Part shown: piece by piece, positions 1-8,510 of the stretch
Numbering within the stretch: the first letter of the stretch is position 1
How the letters are laid out: the number at the start of each line of letters is the position of its first letter
DNA from: Collinsella aerofaciens
Lineage (GTDB): Bacteria > Actinomycetota > Coriobacteriia > Coriobacteriales > Coriobacteriaceae
Reading direction: 5' to 3'
DNA: 64,000 nucleotides
NCBI GenBank assembly: GCA_030826265.1
Contig: JAPJOH010000006.1
Location: 1 to 64,000 of the forward strand
Made by a program: the position numbers and the translations under genes
Notes under the pieces: generated by a model
The model's input: the letters and a program-made list of their open reading frames with translations, nothing else
Told to the model about the DNA's origin: nothing
Database searches by the model: none

Positions 1-94
1 CAGCAGGGGCTCTCAATGTTTTTATGTCCTGCTCATATCGTCTCTGCCGGCAGTTAAGGAACATCCCTAAGTGCCGGGTTTTGAGGAGGTTGGC

Positions 95-1006
95 ATGCTC
101 AACGCGATGATTTGGGCACTTGCCTGTTTTGGCGTCGTCGCTGCCGATATTGCCCTGAGCGTCGTTTTGTTCTCCGCCCTTGGCGTCGCATCGGTGTTCA
201 TGGGTTTTTCGCCCTATGACCTCGACATTCAATTGCTTCAGGCCGTCGCGCAGACGGCATCGTTTTTGATGGCGCTGCTGTGGTGGCGTTATCTGTGGCC
301 GCGTTCGTTTATGGCACGCCGGCAAAGCGAGCACCCGCTCGGCGGGGGAGCGCGTGGGGCGTGGAAACGCATCGCCTGCGTTATCGTGATTGGCCTGGCC
401 CTGCAGGTGGTCGTTGGCTACGTGACCGACGCCGTGCTGTCGCTGCTGCCCGAGGCTGCGGCCGACTACAGCGAGCTTGTCGAGGAAACAGGCATGGGCG
501 ACACTAGCTATCTCGACGTTCTGACTACGGTATTCGGCGCCCCATTTTGTGAAGAGCTGCTGGTGCGCGGCATTATTTTCGAGTTTTCACTCCGAGCGTT
601 TAATCCGCAGTGCCGCCCACTTTGGAAGCGCCGGCGTCGTGCGAGCGCGCAGGACGGCGCCATGGTGCCCTGGGCGGCCCCAAGCACGTGGGGTATCGCG
701 GCGGCGATTGTACTGCAGGCGGCAATCTTCGGTTTTATGCACATGAATTGGGTGCAGGGTTGCTACGCGGGTGCCGCTGGCCTCATCTTTGGTTGGGTGC
801 TCGTGACGACCGGAAAGCTCCGCTACACGATCCTGCTGCACTTTGCCTTTAACGCCGGGTCGTATCTCATGACGTTGCTCTGGTTTGTGAACACGCCGTT
901 CGACGTGGCAATTACGGTCGCTATCGCCGGCGTCATCCTTGTTGAGGCAATGCGCTTGCTACGCCACGCGTGTGGGATGGACGCAGCGAGCGCGCCGCTG
1001 CCCTAG
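95..1006 (+). CDS. CPBP family intramembrane metalloprotease
   Basis: Predicted polytopic membrane protein of 303 residues of the CPBP (Abi/CAAX protease-like) family, thought to cleave substrates within the membrane. The three family motifs are present: EExxxR (E153, E154, R158, in EELLVRG), FxxxH ending at H216, and HxxxN (H249 to N253). The ATG at 95 is chosen over a GTG at 71 because AGGAGG lies 5 bases before it. The gene converges on the ygiQ-like gene and the two stop codons share the CTAG at 1003-1006. The natural substrate is unknown; in Gram-positives the family covers both prenyl-protein processing and bacteriocin immunity. Confidence 0.88.
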   Translation: MLNAMIWALACFGVVAADIALSVVLFSALGVASVFMGFSPYDLDIQLLQAVAQTASFLMALLWWRYLWPRSFMARRQSEHPLGGGARGAWKRIACVIVIGLALQVVVGYVTDAVLSLLPEAAADYSELVEETGMGDTSYLDVLTTVFGAPFCEELLVRGIIFEFSLRAFNPQCRPLWKRRRRASAQDGAMVPWAAPSTWGIAAAIVLQAAIFGFMHMNWVQGCYAGAAGLIFGWVLVTTGKLRYTILLHFAFNAGSYLMTLLWFVNTPFDVAITVAIAGVILVEAMRLLRHACGMDAASAPLP

Positions 1007-3144
1007 TTGCGACGCCCGCCTCCGTTGGCGCCCTGTCGTCCCTGGGCCGCGCGGTTGCGGCCTGCGGTGTTCTGCGCACGCGACATGCCGCCGTGGCCCT
1101 TGCTGCCCTTGGGCCCCTTGCCGGCGGCGCCACCGTGGGCCTTGCCGCCCTTCTTGCCGGTCCCATGTCCGCCGCCAGCAGACGTCTCGCCTGGGCGCGG
1201 CGGTACGGGACGGATCAGGCAATGCTTGGTGTAGCCGATTAGATCTCGGCGGCCGGCCTTTTCCAGCGCCTCACGCACGAGCTTGTAATTCTCGGGCTTG
1301 CGATACTGGATGAGCGCGCGCTGCATGGCCTTCTCGTGCGGGTCGCGCGCCACATAGATCGGCTCCATGGTGCGCGGGTCCACGCCGGTGTAGTACATGC
1401 ACGTCGACATGGTGGACGGTGTGGGGTAGAAGTCCTGCACCTGCTCGGGCATATAGCCCATGTCGCGCACGGCTTCGGCAAGGTCCACGGCTTCCTTCAT
1501 GGTTGAACCGGGGTGGCTCGAGATCAGATACGGCACAACATACTGCTTGAGTCCATACTCGCGGTTCAGGCGCTCAAATTTGCGGCAGAACGCGTCGTAG
1601 ACGGCGCGACTCGGCTTGCCCATCACGGACAGTACCGCGTCGCTCACGTGCTCGGGCGCTACGCGCAGCTGGCCCGAGACATGGTGTTCCAGCAGCTCGC
1701 GCAAAAACTCGTCCGAGGCATCGGCCATGGTGTAGTCAAAGCGGATGCCGCTGCGGATGAAGACCTTCTTGACGCCCGGCAGCTGGCGCAGGTCGCGCAG
1801 CAGCTGCGTGTAGCCGGTCTCGTCGACCACCATGTTCTTGCACACGCTCGGCCACAGGCAGCGCTTGTTCTTGCACACGCCGTGCTTGAGCTGCTTGTCG
1901 CAGGCGGGGCGGCTAAAGTTGGCCGTCGGTCCGCCCACGTCGTTGATATAGCCCTTAAACTCGGGATCGCGCGTGAGCAGCTCGGCCTCGCGCATGATCG
2001 AGTCGTGGCTGCGCATCTGCAACACGCGGCCCTGGTGGAAGGTGAGGGCGCAAAACGAGCACTCACCAAAACAGCCGCGGTTGGAGCTTATGGAAAACTT
2101 GATCTCAGCAAAGGCCGGCACGCCGCCTGCCGCGTCGTAGTCGGGATGCCAATCGCGTGCGTAGGGGAGTTCGGCAACCTCGTCCATCTCGTCGGTGGTG
2201 AGTGTTGCCGACGGCGGGTTCTGCACCACGTACACGCTGTTGGGATATGGCTCTACCAGGCGATGCCCGGTTATGGGGTCCATATTCTGCTGCTGCACGT
2301 TAAAGCTGCGGGCGTAGTTGAGCTTGTCGGCGGCAAGGTCGTCCCAGCTGGGCAGCAGGTCGTAGTCGTAGACCTCGTCGAGCGAACCCGTGCGGTAAAC
2401 GGTGCCGTTGATATAGGTGATCTGATCGACGGGCAGCCCCGCGTCGAGTGCGTCGGCGATCTCGACAATCGCGTGCTCGCCCATGCCGTAGATGAGGATG
2501 TCGGCGCCCGAGTCGAGCAGTACCGAGCGCTTAAGCTTGTCCTGCCAGTAGTCGTAGTGGGCCAGACGGCGCAGGCTCGCCTCGATGCCGCCGATGATGA
2601 TGGGAGCGTCCTTAAACGTCTGGCGGATGAGGTTGCCGTAGACCGTGACGGCGCGATTGGGACGGCGCCCCTCCTCGCCGCCGGGCGTGTAGGCGTCGGT
2701 GTGGCGGCGATGCTTGGTCACCGAATAGTGGTTGACCATGGAGTCCATGTTGCCGGCACTGACGAGAAAGCCCAAGCGCGGCTCGCCGAGCACGGTGATG
2801 CTGGCGGGGTCGGTCCAGTTGGGTTGGCAGATGATGCCCACCTTGTAGCCGTGCGCGTCGAGTACGCGGCTGATGATGGCCATGCCAAAGCTGGGATGGT
2901 CCACATAGGCGTCGCCGCAGATGTAGACAAAGTCGCACTGGTCCCAGCCGCGTGCATCCATGTCGGCTCGACTGACGGGGAGGAATTTATCGCGGCCCGG
3001 GCGCCAGGGGCGGGCGGGCGTCGCTTGGGAATGCTTGGCGCGGGCGACCGTGGCCTGCGCCTTGCCGCCGCGCTTTTGCTGCTGGCCCTGTTTGCCCTGC
3101 TGACTGCGCTGGTTGTTCTGAGCGTGCTGAGGCTTTTTTGCCAC
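1003..3144 (-). CDS. YgiQ family radical SAM protein (UPF0313)
   Basis: A 713-residue radical SAM protein of the YgiQ family. The cluster motif CxxxCxxC is seen as CFGECSFC near residues 355-362, after a long N-terminal UPF0313 region. The C-terminal tail of about 60 residues is Gly/Lys/Arg/Ala-rich and low in complexity. The start is taken as GTG at 3144, because the reverse strand has GGGAGGG just before it and the protein then begins VAKKPQ; the open frame runs further upstream but with no family similarity. The reaction catalysed by YgiQ proteins is not established. The last 4 bases overlap the CPBP gene. Confidence 0.9.
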   Translation of the reverse strand: MAKKPQHAQNNQRSQQGKQGQQQKRGGKAQATVARAKHSQATPARPWRPGRDKFLPVSRADMDARGWDQCDFVYICGDAYVDHPSFGMAIISRVLDAHGYKVGIICQPNWTDPASITVLGEPRLGFLVSAGNMDSMVNHYSVTKHRRHTDAYTPGGEEGRRPNRAVTVYGNLIRQTFKDAPIIIGGIEASLRRLAHYDYWQDKLKRSVLLDSGADILIYGMGEHAIVEIADALDAGLPVDQITYINGTVYRTGSLDEVYDYDLLPSWDDLAADKLNYARSFNVQQQNMDPITGHRLVEPYPNSVYVVQNPPSATLTTDEMDEVAELPYARDWHPDYDAAGGVPAFAEIKFSISSNRGCFGECSFCALTFHQGRVLQMRSHDSIMREAELLTRDPEFKGYINDVGGPTANFSRPACDKQLKHGVCKNKRCLWPSVCKNMVVDETGYTQLLRDLRQLPGVKKVFIRSGIRFDYTMADASDEFLRELLEHHVSGQLRVAPEHVSDAVLSVMGKPSRAVYDAFCRKFERLNREYGLKQYVVPYLISSHPGSTMKEAVDLAEAVRDMGYMPEQVQDFYPTPSTMSTCMYYTGVDPRTMEPIYVARDPHEKAMQRALIQYRKPENYKLVREALEKAGRRDLIGYTKHCLIRPVPPRPGETSAGGGHGTGKKGGKAHGGAAGKGPKGSKGHGGMSRAQNTAGRNRAAQGRQGANGGGRRN

Positions 3145-3397
3145 GATCCCTCCCGGTGTCTGTATGCTGCACGTAATTGTAACCAGTCTTTTTGGGACGG
3201 AGCTAAAAAGACTGGGGGAGTACATGGGCTGGCGGATCGGCGTGCCGATGCGGGCGCCGTTTGTTTCCAGACTGTGTATCCCCGTGTCGAAGGAGCCGTC
3301 TCGCGCGCACGCCATGTTGTCAATGGGTTACAGTATGAACGGCGGTTATGTTTCCGCCAACGCACGAGAGAGTCGTCAACAAGGAGGACGCACGACG

Positions 3398-4114
3398 ATG
3401 CAGCGTGCCAAACAGATATCGGAGTCCATCGAACTGGGCATTATCCTGGCGCTCGCCGGCGGCTTTATGGATGTGTATTCGTACATTGGGCGCGACCATG
3501 TTTTCGCAAACGCGCAGACGGGCAACATCCTGCTTGTGGGCGTGAGCATCTCGGAGGGCAATTGGACACTTGCGGGGCGCTACTTCTTCCCTGTGGTGTC
3601 GTTTGCCGTGGGCATTATGCTTGCCGACCTGGTACACGAACGGTTTGGCAGTGTGATTCACTGGCGCCAGGTGACGGTGTTCTTTGAAGCCGTCATCTTG
3701 CTGGGCGTGAGCTTTATCCCCGGTGGCGGTTACAACCTGCTCGCCAACTGCCTCACTTCGTTTGCCTGCGGCATGCAGGTCGAGAGCTTCCGCAAGATTC
3801 ACGGTCATGGCATCGCTACGACCATGTGCATCGGCAACTTGCGCAACGCGCTGCAAAACGTGGACGATTACATCATCACCCACAGGCGCGGCTTTTTGGA
3901 AAACGGCCTGCTGTACTTTGGCGTGATCTTTACCTTTGTGTTTGGCGCCGTGTTGGGCAACTGGTGTATTGAGCGCATGGGCCTGCACGCCATCGTCGTG
4001 GCGAGCTTGCTGCTGTTTGTCGCGTTTGCCATCATGTTCATCGACCGCGAGCGCGACTTGCGCTTACGCTGGAAGGTTGCGGCCGAGGCTTGGAAAGAGG
4101 GCTGTCGAAAGTAA
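3398..4114 (+). CDS. YoaK/DUF1275 family membrane protein
   Basis: A 238-residue polytopic membrane protein of the YoaK (DUF1275) family. The family signature follows the first helix: GGFMDVYSYI, then FANAQTGNIL. About six hydrophobic segments are visible and the C-terminus is short and basic. The ATG at 3398 has AAGGAGG at 3381-3387; the open frame reaches further upstream without recognisable sequence. It is a single-gene unit closed by a strong terminator. The family is proposed to be transporter-like, but no substrate can be assigned. Confidence 0.85.
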   Translation: MQRAKQISESIELGIILALAGGFMDVYSYIGRDHVFANAQTGNILLVGVSISEGNWTLAGRYFFPVVSFAVGIMLADLVHERFGSVIHWRQVTVFFEAVILLGVSFIPGGGYNLLANCLTSFACGMQVESFRKIHGHGIATTMCIGNLRNALQNVDDYIITHRRGFLENGLLYFGVIFTFVFGAVLGNWCIERMGLHAIVVASLLLFVAFAIMFIDRERDLRLRWKVAAEAWKEGCRK

Positions 4115-4117
4115 CCG

Positions 4118-4156
4118 AATGCGGCAAAGGGGCTGTCCCTTTGCCGCATTATTTTT
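4118..4156 (+). terminator. Rho-independent terminator with perfect 14-bp stem
   Basis: Perfect inverted repeat with arms 4118-4131 and 4137-4150 and a GCTGT loop, followed by ATTTTT. It lies 3 bases after the stop of the YoaK gene. Confidence 0.85.
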
Positions 4157-4279
4157 CATCATCTGTTGAAACGCTTTAACAAGTTTGACGTTCTCACGCG
4201 TTTTTTGTTTCAAAAGCGTTAGGATGGGACTCATAGCGTGGGGCGTAATGGGTGCCCCGCACACGATGGGAGGCTATCA

Positions 4280-5446
4280 ATGGCTAATCGTTTCGTTCTC
4301 AATACCATCTCTTATCATGGTTCCGGCGCCATCAAGGAGATCCCCGGCGAGCTCCAGCGTCGCGGCTACAAGAAGATCTTCGTCTGCTCCGATCCCGATC
4401 TGGTCAAGTTTGGCGTTACCGCTAAGGTGACCGACGAGCTCGACGCCGCCGGCATCGCTTGGAGCCTCTACTCCGAGATCAAGCCCAACCCCACTATCCA
4501 GAACGTCAAGGACGGCGTCGAGGCCTTCAAGGCCGCCGAGGCTGACGCTATCGTGACCATCGGTGGCGGCTCCTCCATGGACACCGCTAAGGCCATCGGC
4601 ATCATCATCAACAATCCCGAGTTCGCCGATGTCCGCAGCCTCGAGGGCGTTGCTCCCACTAAGAACCACGCCGTGTTCACCATCGCCGTGCCGACGACCG
4701 CCGGTACCGCCGCCGAGGTGACCATCAACTACGTCATCACCGACCCCGAGAAGGTCCGCAAGTTCGTGTGCGTCGACACCAACGACGCCCCCGAGGTTGC
4801 CGTCGTCGATCCTGACATGATGGCTTCCATGCCCGCCGGCCTGACCGCTTCCACTGGTATGGACGCTCTGACCCACGCCATCGAGGGCTACACCACCAAG
4901 GGTGCTTGGGAGCTCTCTGACATGTTCCACTTTGAGGCTATTAAGCTGATCAGCGAGAACCTGCGTGACTCCGTCGCCGAGGCCAAGTCCGGCCAGCCCG
5001 GCTCCGGCCGCGAGGGCATGGCCCTTGGCCAGTATGTCGCCGGCATGGGCTTCTCCAACGTTGGCCTGGGCATCGACCACGCAATGGCTCACACCCTGTC
5101 TGCTCACTACGACACCCCGCACGGCGTCGCTTGCGCCATGCTGCTGCCGATCGCCATGGAGTTCAACAAGCCGGTTTGCGCTGAGCGCCTGGCCAAGGTT
5201 GCCCTTGCCATGGGTGTTGACACCACGGGCATGAGCACCGACGAGGCTGCCGACGCCGCTATCGCCGCCGTCAAGCAGCTTTCCGCCGACGTGAATATCC
5301 CGCACGTCTGCGAGGCTATGAAGGCCGACGAGATCGAGGTTCTGGCCAAGGACGCCATGGCCGACGCCTGCTTCCCGGGTAACCCGCGCGAGGCAACGCT
5401 CGACGACGTCATCGAGCTCTTCAAGAAGATCTGCCCGGCTGCCTAG
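4280..5446 (+). CDS. iron-containing alcohol dehydrogenase
   Basis: A 388-residue group III (iron-dependent) alcohol dehydrogenase that interconverts an alcohol and an aldehyde or ketone with NAD(P). The nucleotide-binding motif GGGSSMDTAKA is near residues 95-105. By alignment to FucO, the four metal ligands are D195, H199 (DALTHAIE), H267 and H281 (DTPHG). The start at 4280 has GGGAGG 6 bases upstream. The codons look like those of a highly expressed gene. The closest named relatives by pattern are lactaldehyde reductase, 1,3-propanediol dehydrogenase and butanol dehydrogenase; the substrate cannot be fixed from sequence. It is monocistronic, with a terminator downstream, and likely re-oxidises NADH in fermentation. 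Confidence 0.93.
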   Translation: MANRFVLNTISYHGSGAIKEIPGELQRRGYKKIFVCSDPDLVKFGVTAKVTDELDAAGIAWSLYSEIKPNPTIQNVKDGVEAFKAAEADAIVTIGGGSSMDTAKAIGIIINNPEFADVRSLEGVAPTKNHAVFTIAVPTTAGTAAEVTINYVITDPEKVRKFVCVDTNDAPEVAVVDPDMMASMPAGLTASTGMDALTHAIEGYTTKGAWELSDMFHFEAIKLISENLRDSVAEAKSGQPGSGREGMALGQYVAGMGFSNVGLGIDHAMAHTLSAHYDTPHGVACAMLLPIAMEFNKPVCAERLAKVALAMGVDTTGMSTDEAADAAIAAVKQLSADVNIPHVCEAMKADEIEVLAKDAMADACFPGNPREATLDDVIELFKKICPAA

Positions 5447-5499
5447 CCCAGTTTGGTGGTCCTTCGCCCGTGGGTGTATGGTCTTTTGACGTGCCGCTG

Positions 5500-5531
5500 G
5501 CCCCGCCGTGCTACGCACGGCGGGGCTTTTT
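5500..5531 (+). terminator. Terminator of the alcohol dehydrogenase gene
   Basis: GC-rich 11-bp stem (5500-5510 with 5516-5526), loop CTACG, followed by five T. Confidence 0.92.
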
Positions 5532-5933
5532 GTGCTGCGTCGATGCCCTGAGACGGACAAAACCAAGGCGTACTGCCCGCTGCGGATAGGTGGTGCACTT
5601 CCCTGCGTGCATTTTTGGGAGTATTCAACAAGCTCTTAAAAATGCATAACGTTGTGAATGGGCGGTAGTGATCCGCAGGCGCCCATCGACAGCCATTGTG
5701 GGCGGGCTATCGATGAGTGGAGGGGGTTGTTACTGAGTTTCTGCTTTGCGACGACCTGCAACACTGCTGTAACCGCGTCGTTTTGTCGTTCGTGATGGGG
5801 CCGTTGGGGCCCACGGTGCTGAATACTCCGTTTTTTGCACGGTCCAAGGTGGGGCACCCTGAGACGAAGCAAAAAGATGCCTCATTTCTATGCAAATACC
5901 AATAGGATTTATGCAAGATTGAGATTGTAAACC
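5532..5933. other. Gene-free stretch, possible decayed or repeated element
   Basis: About 400 bases with no convincing gene. Short open frames exist on both strands (for example 5717-5905 plus and 5636-5872 minus), but none has a ribosome site or a recognisable product. The part from about 5700 to 5870 looks unlike the neighbouring coding DNA and might be part of a dispersed repeat; that is only an impression. Confidence 0.35.
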
Positions 5934-6001
5934 GTGCACGTGCACAAAACCGGTGCGGGGACGTCTGGAGGCGGCTCGGCTCCTGGGGCATTGCACGTGC
6001 A
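5934..6001. promoter_or_regulatory. Two copies of palindrome TGCACGTGCA before the M42 peptidase gene
   Basis: GTGCACGTGCAC at 5934-5945 and TGCACGTGCA at 5992-6001 have centres 57 bp apart. Each is flanked by an AACCG or CGGTT half, so the pair also forms a larger imperfect inverted repeat. They lie 49-117 bases before the peptidase start. A dimeric regulator is a reasonable inference; its identity is unknown. Confidence 0.45.
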
Positions 6002-6050
6002 GAACGGTTAAAATCGGGACTCGGTCTTAGTTTTACTTGGAAGGATGCAT

Positions 6051-7094
6051 ATGACTTCTAATATTGATGCTTCTCTAGAGGAGACGCTCTCCTATATCGC
6101 AGGACAGCTTAAGACGCTGACTTCTATTGCTTCGCCTACCGGCTATACCCGTGCGGCGACTGATTATCTGATGGAGACCCTGCGCGATATGGGGTTTGGG
6201 CCTGAGCGTTCTAATAAGGGTAACGTGCTCGTTGAGCTTGGCGGCGAGGGCGAGCCACTTGTGTTGGCGAGCCATGTCGATACCCTGGGCGCCATGGTGC
6301 GTTCCATTAAGGACAATGGTCGCCTGCGCCCCACGACCCTCGGCGGGCATCAGTGGTCTACGGCCGATGGCGAGAACTGCACCGTTTATACGCGCGATGG
6401 CAATGTCTACACGGGCGTGGTCCTCAATACTGAGCCTTCGGCGCATGTGGCCGACGAGCCGGTCAAGACCATCGAGAAGAACATGGAAATCCTGCTCGAT
6501 GAGAATGTCGACAGCAAGGACGATGTGCTTGAGCTGGGCATTCAGACCGGCGACATCATCGCTATGGATCCGCGTACCACGGTGACGGAGAGCGGCTACA
6601 TCAAGAGCCGCTTCCTGGATGACAAGCTGTCGGCGTCGATTCTGCTGGGTCTGGCCCGCGCTGTTGCTGACGGCGAGGTGTCGCTTTCGCGCAAGGTGTC
6701 GCTGCTCTTTACCGTGTACGAGGAGGTCGGCCACGGCGGTGCTTTCGTGCCGGCCGACACGCGCGAGATGATCAGCGTTGACATGGGCTGCGTGGGCGAC
6801 GACCTGGGCTGCACCGAGCGCATGGTGTCGATTTGCGCCAAGGATTCGGGCGGTCCGTACAACTACGACCTGGTAACCACGCTGTCCAACATCGCGCGCG
6901 AGCTGGAGCTCGATTACGCCATCGATGTGTATCCGCACTACGGCTCGGACGTTGAGGCCACGCTCTCGGCCGGCTACGACATCCGTCACGGCCTGATCGG
7001 CCCCGGCGTGTACGCGAGCCACAACTACGAGCGCAGCCACATCGACGGCGTGCGCAATACCTACGAGCTGGTCCGCGCCTACGTACAGCGCTAA
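6051..7094 (+). CDS. M42 family metallopeptidase (aminopeptidase)
   Basis: A 347-residue co-catalytic metal aminopeptidase of family M42 (glutamyl/deblocking aminopeptidase type), cytosolic, acting on peptide N-termini. Metal and catalytic positions visible in order are H of SHVDTLG, D of FLDDKLS, the EE pair in VYEEVGHGG, D of SVDMG, and H of ASHNYERSH. The ATG at 6051 is preferred over the ATG at 6045, which directly abuts the GGAAGG ribosome site. The gene stands alone, after a region with two palindromes and before a long perfect palindrome. Confidence 0.9.
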   Translation: MTSNIDASLEETLSYIAGQLKTLTSIASPTGYTRAATDYLMETLRDMGFGPERSNKGNVLVELGGEGEPLVLASHVDTLGAMVRSIKDNGRLRPTTLGGHQWSTADGENCTVYTRDGNVYTGVVLNTEPSAHVADEPVKTIEKNMEILLDENVDSKDDVLELGIQTGDIIAMDPRTTVTESGYIKSRFLDDKLSASILLGLARAVADGEVSLSRKVSLLFTVYEEVGHGGAFVPADTREMISVDMGCVGDDLGCTERMVSICAKDSGGPYNYDLVTTLSNIARELELDYAIDVYPHYGSDVEATLSAGYDIRHGLIGPGVYASHNYERSHIDGVRNTYELVRAYVQR

Positions 7095-7146
7095 CGATGC
7101 AGCGGCCTCGGCTGATACGGCAGTACCGACCGAGGCCGTCCTCTCT

Positions 7147-7215
7147 AAGTTGCGGTGAAATAGGGACTGTTTGGCGGTTTTAAACGCTTAAACAGTCCCT
7201 ATTTCACCGCAACTT
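7147..7215. repeat. Long palindromic repeat, family A copy 1
   Basis: Two perfect 26-base arms (7147-7172 and 7190-7215) around a 17-base loop, between convergent genes. The arm contains TTGCGGTGAAATAGGGACTG. Nearly the same arm recurs at 18227-18288. It may also terminate transcription from both sides, though there is no long T-run. Confidence 0.85.
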
Positions 7216-7230
7216 ATGAAGGGGATGGGG

Positions 7231-8331
7231 CTACTTGATGGCTGCCGTGACGGTACCTCCGCCCAGGACGACGTCGCCGCGGTAGATAACGACTGCCTGG
7301 CCGGGGGCGATGGCTCGCTGTGGCTCGTCAAAAGTTAGCAGCATTTGCCCGTCTTCGCCGCGCGTAAGGGTTGCTGCCTGGTCTTTCTGACGGTAGCGGT
7401 ACTTGGCGCCCACGCGAATGCCGCCGGCATCGAGTTCTGCCTCCATGCGGTCGGCAGGGGCGCTCCAGATCCAGTCGTCGGCCGTGAGTGCTGTGGCCGT
7501 TAGGTCCTCGGCCTCGCCCAGATGCACGGTGTTGTTGGCGGCGTCGACGCCCGTCACATACACGGGATGCGCCATCGCGACGCCCAAGCCCTTGCGCTGG
7601 CCGATGGTATAGCGCAACGCACCGTTATGGCGTCCGACCACGCTGCCGTCGCGCCATACAATATCGCCCGGCTCGGCGGCATGTCCGCAGCGGCGCTCGA
7701 TATAGCCCGCGTAGTCGCCGTCCGCGATAAAGCAGATGTCCTCGCTCTCGGCCTTCTTGGCGTTGATGAAGCCCTGCTCGGCGGCAATGCGGCGCACGTC
7801 GCGCTCTTTGTCCAGCCCGGCCAGCGGAAAGATTGTGCGCGACAGCCGCTCCTGCGTGAGCGAATACAAAAAGTAGCTCTGGTCCTTCTTGGGGTCTTCG
7901 CCGCGATGCATCTGCCAGGTGCCGTCGGACGCCTGGCTTGTTTTGGCGTAGTGACCTGTGGCGATGTAGTCGCAGCCCATATCCAGCGCCGCATCCAGCA
8001 ATGCGCCAAACTTAATGTGGCGGTTGCAGATGATGCATGGGTTGGGCGTCAACCCTTCCTGGTAGGCAGTCACGAAGCGCTCGATAACGTTGTGGTCGAA
8101 GGTCTGCTGCAGGTCGAGCACATGGTGGGGTATCCCCAGGCGATCGGCGACGGCCTTTGCATCGGCGATATCGCGGTCGACCTTACTCATGCCCGTGACA
8201 GGATCGGGCGCGGGGCAGGTGAGACGCATGGTGGCGCCAACGCATTCGTAGCCCTGGCGCTTGAGCAGATAGGCAGTCACGCTGGAATCGACGCCGCCGC
8301 TCATGGCGACGAGCACGCGCTTGTTGTGCAT
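7231..8331 (-). CDS. mnmA: tRNA-specific 2-thiouridylase MnmA
   Basis: A 366-residue enzyme that installs sulfur on C2 of the wobble uridine (U34) in tRNAs for Lys, Glu and Gln. The PP-loop is MSGGVDSS near residues 9-16. The two catalytic cysteines are in NPCIICN and in SEDICFI. The C-terminal barrel ends with IAPGQAVVIY. The start at 8331 has AAGGAG upstream on the reverse strand; the frame continues further upstream without similarity. The gene follows cysK on the same strand, which fits a sulfur theme, but a hairpin with a T-run lies between them. Confidence 0.95.
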   Translation of the reverse strand: MHNKRVLVAMSGGVDSSVTAYLLKRQGYECVGATMRLTCPAPDPVTGMSKVDRDIADAKAVADRLGIPHHVLDLQQTFDHNVIERFVTAYQEGLTPNPCIICNRHIKFGALLDAALDMGCDYIATGHYAKTSQASDGTWQMHRGEDPKKDQSYFLYSLTQERLSRTIFPLAGLDKERDVRRIAAEQGFINAKKAESEDICFIADGDYAGYIERRCGHAAEPGDIVWRDGSVVGRHNGALRYTIGQRKGLGVAMAHPVYVTGVDAANNTVHLGEAEDLTATALTADDWIWSAPADRMEAELDAGGIRVGAKYRYRQKDQAATLTRGEDGQMLLTFDEPQRAIAPGQAVVIYRGDVVLGGGTVTAAIK

Positions 8332-8360
8332 GGGGAGGTTCTCCTTGGTGGCATGTGGCC

Positions 8361-8409
8361 AAAAAAGAAAAGCGGCGCGGGAGGCTGGTTCCGCGCCGCA
8401 GACATTGTA
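8361..8409 (-). terminator. Terminator between cysK and mnmA, next to a possible mnmA -10 box
   Basis: On the minus strand, a 9-bp GC stem (arms 8391-8399 and 8372-8380) is followed by TTTTCTTTTTT. Just upstream, 8404-8409 reads TACAAT on the minus strand, preceded by TTGC, an extended -10 look. If this box is used, the hairpin sits at the very start of the mnmA transcript. Confidence 0.8.
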
Positions 8410-8510
8410 GCAAGTTCGGGCGTCATGTGGGACGCCCTGTTGGGATGAGCCCAGGCTGCCAGAAGAGAGGAGACCGGTTCGTCCTGGGCTCAACCTATGG
8501 GCGACAGGCC

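Noticed and set aside
1513..3687. 724-codon open frame on the plus strand across the ygiQ-like gene
   Set aside because: It is antisense to a radical SAM gene with clear motifs. The translation is a low-complexity shadow.
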